A DNA stretch of 64,000 nt, taken from positions 124,001-188,000 of the forward strand of contig JBBDRD010000041.1 of assembly GCA_040905665.1 (NCBI GenBank), given 5' to 3'. The position numbers and the translations under genes were made by a program. This stretch comes from DASVCN01 sp040905665 (GTDB taxonomy: Bacteria > Deinococcota > Deinococci > Deinococcales > Trueperaceae). Below are positions 15,829 to 24,451 of this stretch, piece by piece. Every line of letters starts with the position of its first letter. Positions within the stretch are counted from its first letter, which is position 1. The notes beneath the pieces were generated by a model. The model was not told the DNA's origin and made no database searches. It saw nothing but the letters and a program-made list of their open reading frames with translations.

Positions 15829-16926
15829 ATGAGCAAGTTGGTGGAGGTCGAAACACTGCAGCTTTGGCTAGCGGAAGGAAAGCCCGTGACGGTGTTGGAC
15901 GTGCGTCCCCGCGAACAGTACGACGAGTGGCGGATACCCGGCAGCGTCCATGTCGACGCCTACGGGAAGCTCAAAGCCGGCGACGAAGAAGTGCTTAGGG
16001 CCCTCGACCTGCCCACGAATCGTCCCGTGGTGACCGTTTGCGTTTCGGGGAACACCAGTCAGGTCGCCGCCGACCAGCTCGAGCGACGCGGCCTCGACGT
16101 GTCCTCACTGACGGGCGGAATGAAGGCTTGGAGCTTCGCCTGGAACAAGGCGGTCGTGAGCCTGCCGAACGGAGTCGAGGTCGTTCAGGTTCGCCGGGCC
16201 GGGAAGGGCTGCCTCTCCTACCTGGTGAGCTCGCAACAGGAGGCTCTCGTCATCGACCCTTCGTTGGATCAGCAGGTGTATCTGGATCTCGCCCGCGACT
16301 TGGGTGTCGAGATCGTCGGGATCCTCGACACCCACCTTCACGCCGACCATCTTTCGCGAGCCAATCATTTGGCGACGACTCTCGGCGTGCCTCGCTACCT
16401 TCCGGCCCAGGATCGCGTCAACTGTCCCCATACCCCTCTGGGCAACGGTGATGTAATCACCTTCGGCAAGAGCAAACTGGAGGTGCTCCTCACCCCCGGC
16501 CACACCTGGGAGAGCAGCACCTTTGCGATAGATGGAGCGCTCTTCACGGGCGACACCCTCTTCACCGACAGCGTCGGCCGTCCCGACCTCGAAGCGGCGC
16601 CCGAGGAAGCACGCAAGCGGGCACTGGTTCTCTACGACTCGCTACAGCGACTAACTTCGCTTCCCGGGGAGACCCTCGTGCTACCTGCCCACGCCGATGA
16701 GCCGCCGGACTTCAGCGGCACCCCTTGGGCCGCACGAATCTCGGACGTTAGGGCCAAGATCGAGCTCCTCCAGCTCGAGCGCGATGCATTTGCCGACTAC
16801 CTCACAGACCACGCGCAGCCGGCACCCGCAAACCACACGCTCATCGTGCAGCTGAATGAAGCCTGCGAATTGCCCCAGGCGGTAGGTGACCTCGAGGCGG
16901 GCGCTAACCGCTGTGCCATCCACTAG
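15829..16926 (+). CDS. Rhodanese-metallo-beta-lactamase fusion, probable persulfide dioxygenase
   Basis: A 365-aa enzyme. The N-terminal rhodanese (residues 1-105) has LDVRPREQYDEWRIPGSVHV and the catalytic C71 in VCVSGNTS. The MBL-fold domain has THLHADH (168-174), TPGHTWESS, FTGDTLFTDSVGRPDLE and PAHADE, the metal ligands and signature of ETHE1/CstB-type persulfide dioxygenases. It would oxidise persulfides to sulfite in the cytoplasm, with the rhodanese passing sulfur on. The context is a sulfur-sensing ArsR upstream and sulfur transporters nearby. The 3' end overlaps the next gene by up to 41 bp. The fold call is firm; the substrate is inferred. Confidence 0.87.
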   Translation: MSKLVEVETLQLWLAEGKPVTVLDVRPREQYDEWRIPGSVHVDAYGKLKAGDEEVLRALDLPTNRPVVTVCVSGNTSQVAADQLERRGLDVSSLTGGMKAWSFAWNKAVVSLPNGVEVVQVRRAGKGCLSYLVSSQQEALVIDPSLDQQVYLDLARDLGVEIVGILDTHLHADHLSRANHLATTLGVPRYLPAQDRVNCPHTPLGNGDVITFGKSKLEVLLTPGHTWESSTFAIDGALFTGDTLFTDSVGRPDLEAAPEEARKRALVLYDSLQRLTSLPGETLVLPAHADEPPDFSGTPWAARISDVRAKIELLQLERDAFADYLTDHAQPAPANHTLIVQLNEACELPQAVGDLEAGANRCAIH

Positions 16927-18202
16927 GGCGGACGCACGGGCGTTGAAGCCCACCGTAAAGCTCGGCCTAGCGGAGAACTGGCAGCAGTTCAGCCTGCTGG
17001 TGCTGGTCAACGCTCTGGTGGGCGGCATGGTGGGACTCGAGCGCACGGTTGTGCCGCTCCTCGCGACCCAGGAGTTCGGCATCGATTCCGAGGTAGTCGC
17101 CTTCTCATTCATCGTCGCCTTCGGCCTGGTCAAGGCGCTCGTCAACCTGGCCTCGGGCGTGCTCGCCGACCGCTTCAACCGCAAGACGGTTCTGATAACC
17201 GGTTGGCTGGCCGCCCTGCCGGTGCCGTTCCTGCTGGCATACGCGCCCAGTTGGAATCTAATCCTGCTCGCCAACGTGCTTTTGGGCGCCAGCCAGGGAC
17301 TCACCTGGTCGATGACGGTCAACATGAAGATCGACCTGGCCGGGCCCAGGAATCGCGGTTTGGCGATGGGCCTCAACGAAGCCGCGGGCTACGGCGCGGT
17401 TGGAGTCACAGCCCTGATCACCGGCTACCTCGCCGCTCACTACGGACTTCGGCCCGAGCCCTTCTACATCGGCTTTGCTTATGCTGGGCTCGGCCTGCTG
17501 CTCTCCGTCTGGCTGGTGCGCGACACGCGGGGGCACGCAGAGTTGGAAGCTGGCCAGGTCGAGAAGCAAGAAGTCCTGGCGCCTTCCACGATACAAGTCT
17601 TTGCCCAAACGAGCTATCGCGACAGAACTCTCTTCTCGATTTCCCAGGCCGGACTGGTCAACAACCTCAACGACGGCATGTCGTGGGGAGTCTTCCCCCT
17701 TCTCTTCGTGGCCGCCGGCGTGAGCCTCGAGGGCGTGGGCATCATCAAGGCTGTCTACCCGATCGTCTGGGGAGTGGGGCAGATTGTGACGGGGCCACTG
17801 GCGGACCGGCTGGGCAGGAAACCACTGATCGTGTTGGGGATGATCACCCAGGCAGGTGGGCACGCGGTCATCGGCTTTGGCCTGCTGGCTCCCTTTGCCG
17901 GCGGAGTGGTTGGTTCGGTGCTTTTGGGCGCGGGCACGGCACTCGTCTACCCGGCACTCCTGGCGGCGGTAGGCGACGCCTCGCACCCAAGCCGGCGTGC
18001 AACCGCGGTTGGCGTCTATCGCTTCTGGCGGGACCTGGGGTACGCGGTTGGGGCACTCATGGCCGGCGTCGTTGCCGTGTATCTCGGGCTCAACTGGTCG
18101 GTACACGTGGCCGGCCTGCTCACGCTGACCTCTGGGCTGGTCGTCTGGCGCCTGATGCGCGAGACGTTGCCCGATCGCGAGGAACTCGAACCGGCGGCGT
18201 GA
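16886..18202 (+). CDS. Major facilitator superfamily transporter in the sulfur operon
   Basis: A twelve-helix MFS carrier of about 430 aa. Landmarks are GGMVGLERTVVPLLATQEFG, the loop 2-3 motif SGVLADRFNRKTVL, NVLLGASQGLTWSMTVNMKID and, in the second half, GPLADRLGRKPLI. I use GTG 16886 (AGG seven nt upstream). GTG 16913 is an alternative that would shorten the overlap with the dioxygenase gene to 14 bp. Cotranscription with the regulator-rhodanese-MBL genes suggests export of a sulfur compound or oxyanion, but the substrate cannot be inferred from sequence. Confidence 0.82.
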   Translation: MTSRRALTAVPSTRADARALKPTVKLGLAENWQQFSLLVLVNALVGGMVGLERTVVPLLATQEFGIDSEVVAFSFIVAFGLVKALVNLASGVLADRFNRKTVLITGWLAALPVPFLLAYAPSWNLILLANVLLGASQGLTWSMTVNMKIDLAGPRNRGLAMGLNEAAGYGAVGVTALITGYLAAHYGLRPEPFYIGFAYAGLGLLLSVWLVRDTRGHAELEAGQVEKQEVLAPSTIQVFAQTSYRDRTLFSISQAGLVNNLNDGMSWGVFPLLFVAAGVSLEGVGIIKAVYPIVWGVGQIVTGPLADRLGRKPLIVLGMITQAGGHAVIGFGLLAPFAGGVVGSVLLGAGTALVYPALLAAVGDASHPSRRATAVGVYRFWRDLGYAVGALMAGVVAVYLGLNWSVHVAGLLTLTSGLVVWRLMRETLPDREELEPAA

Positions 18203-18256
18203 GTGAGCTTAACGAGAAGCTGCCCTACCAGGCGGGTATGGACGGCTTGTCAGGAA

Positions 18257-18713
<457 letters not shown>

Positions 18714-18721
<8 letters not shown>

Positions 18722-19292
18722 TGCCGCCTCCGAGTATTAGCGGCAGAAGCAAATGGGCAGACAGAAGACCGCCGATGAAGAAGCCGATTACGGCGACGAG
18801 CGAGGGGAGCTGCAAGTTGGCGAGCCCGGTGATGGCGTGACCCGACGTGCAGCCGCCGGCATAGCGAGCCCCGAAGCCCACCAGGAAACCGCCCACCACC
18901 ATCAGCAGGAAACCGGGCAGAGTAAATAGGCCCTGCCAGCTGAAGATCTCCTGCGGGACGTACTCACCCTGCGCTCCCACGCCCAGTGCCGCAAGGTCGG
19001 CGACGGTTCGCTCCGAGAGACGGATTGGCTCGGGGTTGTCGAGCAGAACGCCGGCGACGAGGCCACCGAGTACGATGCCGAGTGCGAACAGCAGGCTCCA
19101 ACCGCCGGTCTTGCGCCAGTCGTAGTTGAAGTAAGGGATGCGACTGGGGATCATGGCGCAAAGGTGCTGGAGGTTCGCCGAGACCCCAAAGCTCTTGTTA
19201 CCCAGAAGCAGCAAGAGCGGCACCGTCAGGCCGATGAGCGGCCCGCCGACGTACCAGGGGAGCGGCTGTCGTAAGAGCTCGAGCAGTTGCAT
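18714..19292 (-). CDS. YeeE/YedE half-transporter, first subunit
   Basis: A 192-aa membrane protein from ATG 19292, behind AAGGAG. It opens WYVGGPLIGLTVPLLLLLGNKSFGVS and carries LVGFGARYAGGCTSGHAITGLANLQLPSLVAVIGFFIGG. The GARYAGGCTSGH motif is the YeeE/YedE signature with its sulfur-relay cysteine. With the following gene it makes a two-component thiosulfate-transporter-like unit. The frame continues upstream to 19397, but that extension is not family-like. Confidence 0.87.
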
Positions 19293-19392
19293 GGCGGACT
19301 CCTTTGCGTGCTTGGACGCCTGGAGGCAGGTGCGCCCCGGAAGCGTCGTTCCAAGGCGCCGTTCAGAGGCAGCGAAGCTTCCGGAATGATAG

Positions 19393-19758
19393 CTCAAAAT
19401 GCTTGACAGGGTCCAGCCGCACGTCCTCGATATCCGGTTCGCGTGTAGTCCATCTGAGCCGGCCGGCCCCGTCAGCCTATTGAGGTTTTCCCTTGCCGGT
19501 GTTCATGACCGAGCCGTTCTATCTGGCCGCCGGCCGGCAGTACAAACGCGAGCAGATGGAGGTGACAGTAGTTCCTAGACGTGACGGTTGCGAACGGGTT
19601 TTGATACGTGTGGGTATTGAGAAGGGCTTTGGGGGCAAGGGTAGAGATCTACCGTGCTGGTAGGTCTTCGCTTTGCAACGGATCGGGGGGATCCGGGCGC
19701 TTGAAAGCGCATTGAAGCTCGCCAGATACAGTTCGCCAGATAAAGGGGGGAATACGGG
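19393..19758. other. Intergenic stretch with a short ORF and a small direct repeat
   Basis: No known gene. A 52-codon frame (19505-19663, +) starts MTEPFYLAAGRQYKREQM and ends TAG; it could be a remnant of a larger gene, but I recognise no family. Just before the next gene, TCGCCAGATA occurs twice (19719-19728, 19733-19742) with a 14-bp period. Confidence 0.3.
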
Positions 19759-20079
19759 ATGGCATGCAGGCACCCTCGTGGGGAGTTTCTGAGTCAGCTC
19801 ATTGGTCAAGGAACGATTTCGGGCGATGACCGGACGTTCGGACAGTACGTCGACGCGCTGGCGCAGGAGATTCTGGAACTGCTCGAGCTCCCGACCATCT
19901 CCTTCGACGAAGAGAAATCGGTGTTCGTCAAGCACTACCTCGTCGGGCTGAAGCTCGACTACGAACGCGCAGTGGCATGTGGCTGGTTCGAAAAGCTTCC
20001 GGGCATCGTCGGCGACCTGAGCTCGCTGTTGCATGAAATCGGAACGACGGTCAAGAGTTCTTGCAGGATCGCGGCTTAG
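19759..20079 (+). CDS. Small hypothetical protein
   Basis: A 106-aa acidic, helix-rich protein (LAQEILELLELPTISFDEEK, HYLVGLKLDYERAVACGWFEKL) from ATG 19759, with an AAGGGGGG-like ribosome site about 10 nt upstream. I recognise no family and see no membrane segment. A zinc-ribbon gene follows 49 nt later on the same strand. Coding is likely from codon bias and the ribosome site, but it is otherwise uncharacterised. Confidence 0.45.
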   Translation: MACRHPRGEFLSQLIGQGTISGDDRTFGQYVDALAQEILELLELPTISFDEEKSVFVKHYLVGLKLDYERAVACGWFEKLPGIVGDLSSLLHEIGTTVKSSCRIAA

Positions 20080-20128
20080 CGCATGATTCCGGGTGAGTTA
20101 GGCTGTGGCAACAATTCTGGAGGTTTCC

Positions 20129-20377
20129 ATGCCGCTACTGATGTGTCCGAACGACAACGGCCCGATGCAGGAGATCAACCGCAACGGCGTGATGATCGAT
20201 GTCTGCCTGCAGTGCCGAGGAGTGTGGATGGACCGAGGGGAGCTTGAAGTTCATCTCAATGAACCACAGGCGCCGGCTCGATGCTTCAGTCGCCCGCCTT
20301 CCCTGCTTGTTCGACAAGCGTTAGAATCCGGTCATCGAACTCGAATGCACCATGTTCGGTCACCGTTGAGGCCTTGA
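20129..20377 (+). CDS. Zf-TFIIB zinc-ribbon protein, possibly with a frameshifted tail
   Basis: From ATG 20129 (GGAGG at 20119-20123) the first 40 residues are a textbook TFIIB-type zinc ribbon: CPNDNGPM then DVCLQCRGVWMDRGELE, with four metal cysteines. In this family the helix after GELE normally leads to a charged linker. Here the sequence turns into an arginine- and proline-rich tail that does not look coding, so a frameshift or truncation near 20270 is possible. The function of such zinc-ribbon proteins is unknown. Confidence 0.65.
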   Translation: MPLLMCPNDNGPMQEINRNGVMIDVCLQCRGVWMDRGELEVHLNEPQAPARCFSRPPSLLVRQALESGHRTRMHHVRSPLRP

Positions 20378-20606
20378 ACGATGGTTGGGTTGGCTGGAGC
20401 AGGTAGTTGTAACTTTCCGGCACTACGACACTGGGGACGCAAAGTGCTAGTGACCGTCCACCGCTGCAAGGGCGGCGCTGTCACTGGCGTAGGCAACCAG
20501 TACTCTTGCGCTATTCCAGCGATCGAGCGACTGCCGCTATGATTCAGAGAGGCAGATAGGTTCCTGTATGCCCCGCCAGGCTTTTCCGGCTCGATGCCAC
20601 TCGGGC
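20378..20606. other. Intergenic segment with strong RNA-folding potential
   Basis: No gene. On the plus strand CACTA...TAGTG enclosing CACT...AGTG around the loop GGGGACGCAA can fold as one extended hairpin, followed by GTGAC...GTCAC enclosing CCGC...GCGG. The GGGACGCAAAG string resembles the core of GEMM (cyclic-di-GMP-I) riboswitches, but the other conserved parts are missing and no gene lies downstream on that strand. Confidence 0.3.
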
Positions 20607-21041
20607 TTAGATTAGGTACTTACTGGGTGCCTGGCCCCGTTGAAGCGCATCGATAATGTTGCGGCTCATGGCGCCGATGGCGTCACGTACTTCGCGCCAG
20701 CGATCGAGTGACTCCCCGCTCGGATCCGGGAAGGAGATGTGTAGCCTCGTGGTCGAGGCCGGGTATGAGGGGCAGGCTTCGTTAGCGCTGTCGCACACGG
20801 TTAGTACCAGGTCGAAGTTCCAGGGGTCGGGCACCTCGACAAGGGCTTTGGATGTGTGGCCGGATAGCTGGATGCCAACTTCTCGCATGACCTCAATCGC
20901 TTCAGGTTTCACGTGAGTCTTGGCGGTGCCGGCCGACCAAACCTCGGCGTCCAGTTCTGCTTCGGTGCTGAGCTTACGGAGCCATCCTTCGGCCATCTGG
21001 CTTCGAGCGCTGTTATGTGTGCAGAGCACCAGGAGTCTCAT
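20607..21041 (-). CDS. arsC: Arsenate reductase, low-molecular-weight phosphatase type
   Basis: A 144-aa protein with the P-loop CTHNSARSQ at residues 7-15, the C-x5-R active site of LMW-phosphatase-fold arsenate reductases (thioredoxin-coupled ArsC). Later cysteines in LVLTVCDSANEACPSYP are placed as the disulfide-relay pair, and SFPDPSG carries the general-acid aspartate. It reduces As(V) to As(III), which the adjacent Acr3 pump expels. Its ATG overlaps the acr3 stop (ATGA), so the two are translationally coupled in an arsR-acr3-arsC operon. Confidence 0.93.
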   Translation of the reverse strand: MRLLVLCTHNSARSQMAEGWLRKLSTEAELDAEVWSAGTAKTHVKPEAIEVMREVGIQLSGHTSKALVEVPDPWNFDLVLTVCDSANEACPSYPASTTRLHISFPDPSGESLDRWREVRDAIGAMSRNIIDALQRGQAPSKYLI

Positions 21042-22177
21042 GGTGCCCTCCTTCGGGCCAAGCGCTCGGCGCGCTCGGTGCGCTCGATCTTTGGCGGGCA
21101 GGCATCGGCAGCGGCGGCTAGGACGCCCTCAGGAGCCGGAATGGGTCGCGGGAAGAAGCGCCTCCGCAGCCACAGGGCGACGCTCACCAGCGCGATCAGC
21201 ACCGGCACCTCGACCAAGGGCCCTATCACTGCTGCGAACGCGACGCCCGAACCCAGCCCGAATACGCTGATGGCGACCGCCAGGGCAAGCTCAAAATTGT
21301 TGCTGGCGGCCGTGAAGGACAGCGTGGCCGTCTTCGAGTAGTCGGCGCCGGCCAGCTTGCCCATGACGAAGCTCACCAGGAACATGATCACGAAGTACAG
21401 CAGGAGCGGCACGGCAATGATGAGCGCGTCGAGGGGAATCTCGATGATAGTGTCGCCCTTGAGGCTGAACATCATCATGATAGTGAAGAGGAGCGCCAGC
21501 AGGGTGAGTGGGCTGATGCGGGGCACGAACTTCCGGTCGAACCACTCCTGCCCCTTCAGGGGAATCAGCGTCACTCGGCTGATGACTCCGGCGGCGAAGG
21601 GAATGCCCAGATACACCAGCACGGCCTGCGCGATCTCGATGAAGCCAACCTCGACAACACTTCCCTGGAGGCCGAAGAGAGGCGGCAGTAGCGTGATGAA
21701 CACGTAGGCGTAGAGCCCGAAGAAGAGGATCTGAAAGACGCTGTTGAATGCAACCAGGCCCGCCGCGTAATCGTTGTCCCCCTCGGCAAGTTGATTCCAC
21801 ACCAGCACCATGGCGATACAGCGGGCAAGGCCGATGAGGATGAGCCCGACCATGTACTCAGGGTGGTCGCGCAGGAAGAGCACCGCAAGGCCGAACATCA
21901 ACAGCGGTCCAACGAGCCAGTTCTGCACCAGTGAGAGTCCGAGAATCCTCCAGTCGCGAAACACTTGCGGTAGCTTGCCGTAGCGGACTTTCGCCAGGGG
22001 CGGATACATCATCAGGATCAGCCCGACGGCTATCGGCACGTTCGTGGAGCCGACACTCAAGCCGTTCAGGAGCCGACCGAAGTCGGGCGCGGCCCAGCCG
22101 AGAGTAATGCCCATTCCCATGGCGGTGAAGATCCACAGGGTCAGGTAGCGGTCGAGGAAGCTGAGGCGTCTGGTCAT
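21038..22177 (-). CDS. acr3: Arsenite efflux permease, ACR3 family
   Basis: A 379-aa membrane protein with ten hydrophobic segments. FLDRYLTLWIFTAMGMGITLGW opens it, and LILIGLARCIAMVLVWNQLAEGD contains the conserved cysteine in the fourth helix required for arsenite transport in ACR3. TATLSFTAASNNFELALAVAISVFG matches the ninth-helix region with its conserved glutamate. It extrudes As(III) using the proton gradient. It is cotranscribed with arsR (4-bp overlap upstream) and arsC (4-bp overlap downstream). Confidence 0.94.
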   Translation of the reverse strand: MTRRLSFLDRYLTLWIFTAMGMGITLGWAAPDFGRLLNGLSVGSTNVPIAVGLILMMYPPLAKVRYGKLPQVFRDWRILGLSLVQNWLVGPLLMFGLAVLFLRDHPEYMVGLILIGLARCIAMVLVWNQLAEGDNDYAAGLVAFNSVFQILFFGLYAYVFITLLPPLFGLQGSVVEVGFIEIAQAVLVYLGIPFAAGVISRVTLIPLKGQEWFDRKFVPRISPLTLLALLFTIMMMFSLKGDTIIEIPLDALIIAVPLLLYFVIMFLVSFVMGKLAGADYSKTATLSFTAASNNFELALAVAISVFGLGSGVAFAAVIGPLVEVPVLIALVSVALWLRRRFFPRPIPAPEGVLAAAADACPPKIERTERAERLARRRAP

Positions 22178-22500
22178 GCCGGCACGCGAAGAGTGGAGGC
22201 CCTCTCACCGGCTTCGGCAAAGACCATCAGGGCATCAGCGATTTCCTGGAAGCCGCTGGGACCGATCTCGTAGAACACCCAGCGCCCGCGCCTTTCGGCA
22301 GTGACGAGGCCGGAATCGACGAGTTGCTTCATGTGGTGGCTGATAGTCGGTTGCGTCAGACCAAGGTAAGTTTCGAGATCGCAGCCGCACACCCCATCCT
22401 CGCGGCTGCAGCAACTCCGAATAGGTTCAGCCAGGAACTCCACAATGCGGTAGCGCGTGGGATCGGCGAGCAACTTGAGTTTATCCGAAACACCACTCAT
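22174..22500 (-). CDS. arsR: ArsR arsenic-responsive repressor
   Basis: A 108-aa winged-helix repressor with LADPTRYRIVEFL, a cysteine cluster C30, C31, C38, C40 (SCCSREDGVCGC) and the recognition helix LGLTQPTISHHMKQL. The cysteines lie beside the DNA-binding helix and are the likely As(III) site. It heads the arsR-acr3-arsC operon. The ATG at 22500 is 7 nt past a TATAAT -10, so the mRNA is leaderless. It is a close paralogue of the protein at 8774-9136. Confidence 0.93.
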   Translation of the reverse strand: MSGVSDKLKLLADPTRYRIVEFLAEPIRSCCSREDGVCGCDLETYLGLTQPTISHHMKQLVDSGLVTAERRGRWVFYEIGPSGFQEIADALMVFAEAGERASTLRVPA

Positions 22501-22503
22501 CCC

Positions 22504-22519
22504 ATAGATTATAGTCTAT
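22504..22519 (-). promoter_or_regulatory. ArsR operator over the ars promoter
   Basis: ATAGA (22504-22508), 6 nt, TCTAT (22515-22519): a perfect dyad whose centre includes the minus-strand -10 TATAAT (22513-22508). Repressor bound here would block RNA polymerase; this is the classic layout of an autoregulated ars operon. A weak -35 (TCGACG, 18 nt away) is at 22537-22532. Confidence 0.75.
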
Positions 22520-22661
22520 CTGTTAGATGGCCGTCGATGTGAGCCCGAATTAGGCAGCTGTCTCTCGTTGGGCAAGAGGCTCGCTGATCTTCGGTCGCGA
22601 TGAATGGCTTGCGCGATCAAGAGCTACGATGCCGAAGGTAGAACTCTGGGCTAACCACATT

Positions 22662-23666
22662 ATGGACATCGTCATCCACGCACACGATCTGTCCCGCACC
22701 TTCAGACTGCCCAAGCGCCGAGAAGGGCTCACGGGCTCCTTTATCGACCTCCTAAGGCCGAAGTACAGCACGGTCCATGCCGTAAGCGACGTGACCTTCG
22801 ACGTGCATCGCGGCGAGAGCGTGGCTTACCTGGGACCTAACGGGGCCGGCAAGTCCACGACTGTGAAACTCCTTGCCGGCATACTCAAGCCAACGTCCGG
22901 GGAGCTCTCTGTTCTTGGCTTTAATCCCCACCGTGACCGCCAGACCTATGTCCGTCACATCGGGGTGTTGTTCGGTCAGCGCACGAGCCTCTGGTTCGAC
23001 CTGGCCGTAATCGAGTCCCTGCGACTCCTCCAACGCATCTACGACATTCCGGAACCGACCTTCAAGGAGCGACTGGAGCGCTTCGATGAAGTGCTGGCGC
23101 TCGGCCGGCTGCTCCACACGCCGGCCCGCAAGCTCTCCCTTGGGCAGCGGGTGCGGGCCGATATGGCCGCAGCTCTCTTACACGATCCGAAAGTGATCTT
23201 CCTGGATGAGCCCACTATCGGCCTTGACGTGGCTGTGAAGGCCCGTATCCGGGAGTTCCTGCGCCTCATTCACCGCGAACTGGGCGTCACCATCCTCCTC
23301 ACGACTCACGACGTGGGGGACGTGCAGGCGATCAGCGACCGCGTGATGGTGATTGACCAAGGCAAGCTCACCTTTGACGGTACGCCGGATGAGTTGCGTA
23401 GGGACTTCGGCAGAGGAGACAGGCTGATCATCACTTCACCCACAGGGACCACCGGCATCCTCGATGCCGCCACGAGCGACTTGGGCGTGACCTGGGCCGA
23501 GGACGCACCTGGCAAATTCTCGGCGACCTACGACAGCCAGAAGGTTCCCACGACCGCCCTGCTTGGACGTGCGCTGTCCAGTGTCGAGGCTCAGGGGATG
23601 GAGCTGCAGGAGGCGCGCATCGAGGACATCCTGCGGGAGTTATACGAAGGGAGCGGCCGCACATAG
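22662..23666 (+). CDS. ABC-2-type exporter ATP-binding protein
   Basis: A 334-aa ATPase. Walker A GPNGAGKSTT is near residue 60, with LSLGQRVRADMAAALLHDP as signature region, FLDEPTIGLD as Walker B and TTHDVGD as switch. The signature reads LSLGQR rather than LSGGQ, a known variant in this exporter group. A C-terminal extension of about 80 residues follows. The following two genes are ABC-2 permeases of the DUF990-like type, so the three form a heterodimeric-permease exporter. I start at ATG 22662 because the family begins close to the DLSRTF strand; ATG 22629 is in frame and possible. Confidence 0.87.
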   Translation: MDIVIHAHDLSRTFRLPKRREGLTGSFIDLLRPKYSTVHAVSDVTFDVHRGESVAYLGPNGAGKSTTVKLLAGILKPTSGELSVLGFNPHRDRQTYVRHIGVLFGQRTSLWFDLAVIESLRLLQRIYDIPEPTFKERLERFDEVLALGRLLHTPARKLSLGQRVRADMAAALLHDPKVIFLDEPTIGLDVAVKARIREFLRLIHRELGVTILLTTHDVGDVQAISDRVMVIDQGKLTFDGTPDELRRDFGRGDRLIITSPTGTTGILDAATSDLGVTWAEDAPGKFSATYDSQKVPTTALLGRALSSVEAQGMELQEARIEDILRELYEGSGRT

Positions 23667-24451
23667 TGAAGGCGTACGCCGCTTTCGCTCGCACCCGCTT
23701 CGCTGATCTCCTGGCCAATCGCAGTCGGTTCGTGATGGGCATAATCTCGTACTTTATCTATGTGAGCGTCTACGCCGCCATCTTCCGTGCCATCTACCGG
23801 GGCAGCACAGGGGAGGTGGGCGGCCTCCAGGCCACCGAAGCCCTGACCTATGTGGCGGTCGCCTGGGTCCTGCGGTCCTTCTACACCAACAGTCTCGACC
23901 GAGACATCACCCAGGAGGTGGTGCGAGGAGACATCGTACAGGTCCTACTCAGGCCCGTAGATTACCCAGCGTCCAAGCTGGCCGTCGCAGCCGGCGAAGC
24001 AGTAACTCGTGCTCTGATTTTCACGCTCCCCGCTGGGATGCTGGTGTTCGTCGCATACGGCGTCCAGCCGCCCGCCAATCCTCTTGCTGCTTCCGGCTTC
24101 CTCACCTCAGTGGTGCTGGCATTTGCGATCTATACGCAGGTGAACCTGCTTGTCGGTATCGCTGCCGTGTTCACCGAACACACGATAGGCCTGCAGCGCA
24201 GCAAGAACGCCATGATGGACCTCTTCGGCGGGGTCCTCCTGCCCCTTACGTTTTTTCCGGTATGGGCGCAGGAGGCCCTCTTTCTGCTCCCGTTCCAGGC
24301 GGTGACGTATACGCCCGTGGCAATCTACCTGGGCAAGCTGGGCATCCTGTCAGGGCTCGCCGTGCAGGCTCTTTGGTTCATGCTGCTGGCAGTTCTGGTG
24401 CGCCTCTCGTGGCGGCAGGCGCTCGTCAGATTGACCGTGCATGGTGGCTAG
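23666..24451 (+). CDS. ABC-2 family exporter permease, subunit 1
   Basis: A 261-aa permease with six hydrophobic segments, starting at a GTG that overlaps the last base of the ATPase stop. FARTRFADLLANRSRFVMGIISYF, DRDITQEVVRGDIVQVLLRPVDYP and GVLLPLTFFPVWAQEALFLLPFQAVTYTPVAIYLG match the DUF990/ABC2_membrane_6 type, where two different permeases serve one ATPase. Substrate unknown. It is translationally coupled to both neighbours. Confidence 0.83.
   Translation: MKAYAAFARTRFADLLANRSRFVMGIISYFIYVSVYAAIFRAIYRGSTGEVGGLQATEALTYVAVAWVLRSFYTNSLDRDITQEVVRGDIVQVLLRPVDYPASKLAVAAGEAVTRALIFTLPAGMLVFVAYGVQPPANPLAASGFLTSVVLAFAIYTQVNLLVGIAAVFTEHTIGLQRSKNAMMDLFGGVLLPLTFFPVWAQEALFLLPFQAVTYTPVAIYLGKLGILSGLAVQALWFMLLAVLVRLSWRQALVRLTVHGG

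Noticed and set aside
20430..20530. Cyclic-di-GMP-I (GEMM) riboswitch
   Set aside because: Only the ACGCAAAG core string is present; the GCAAAC segment and tetraloop-receptor parts are absent, and no gene lies downstream on that strand. Kept only as a low-interest finding.
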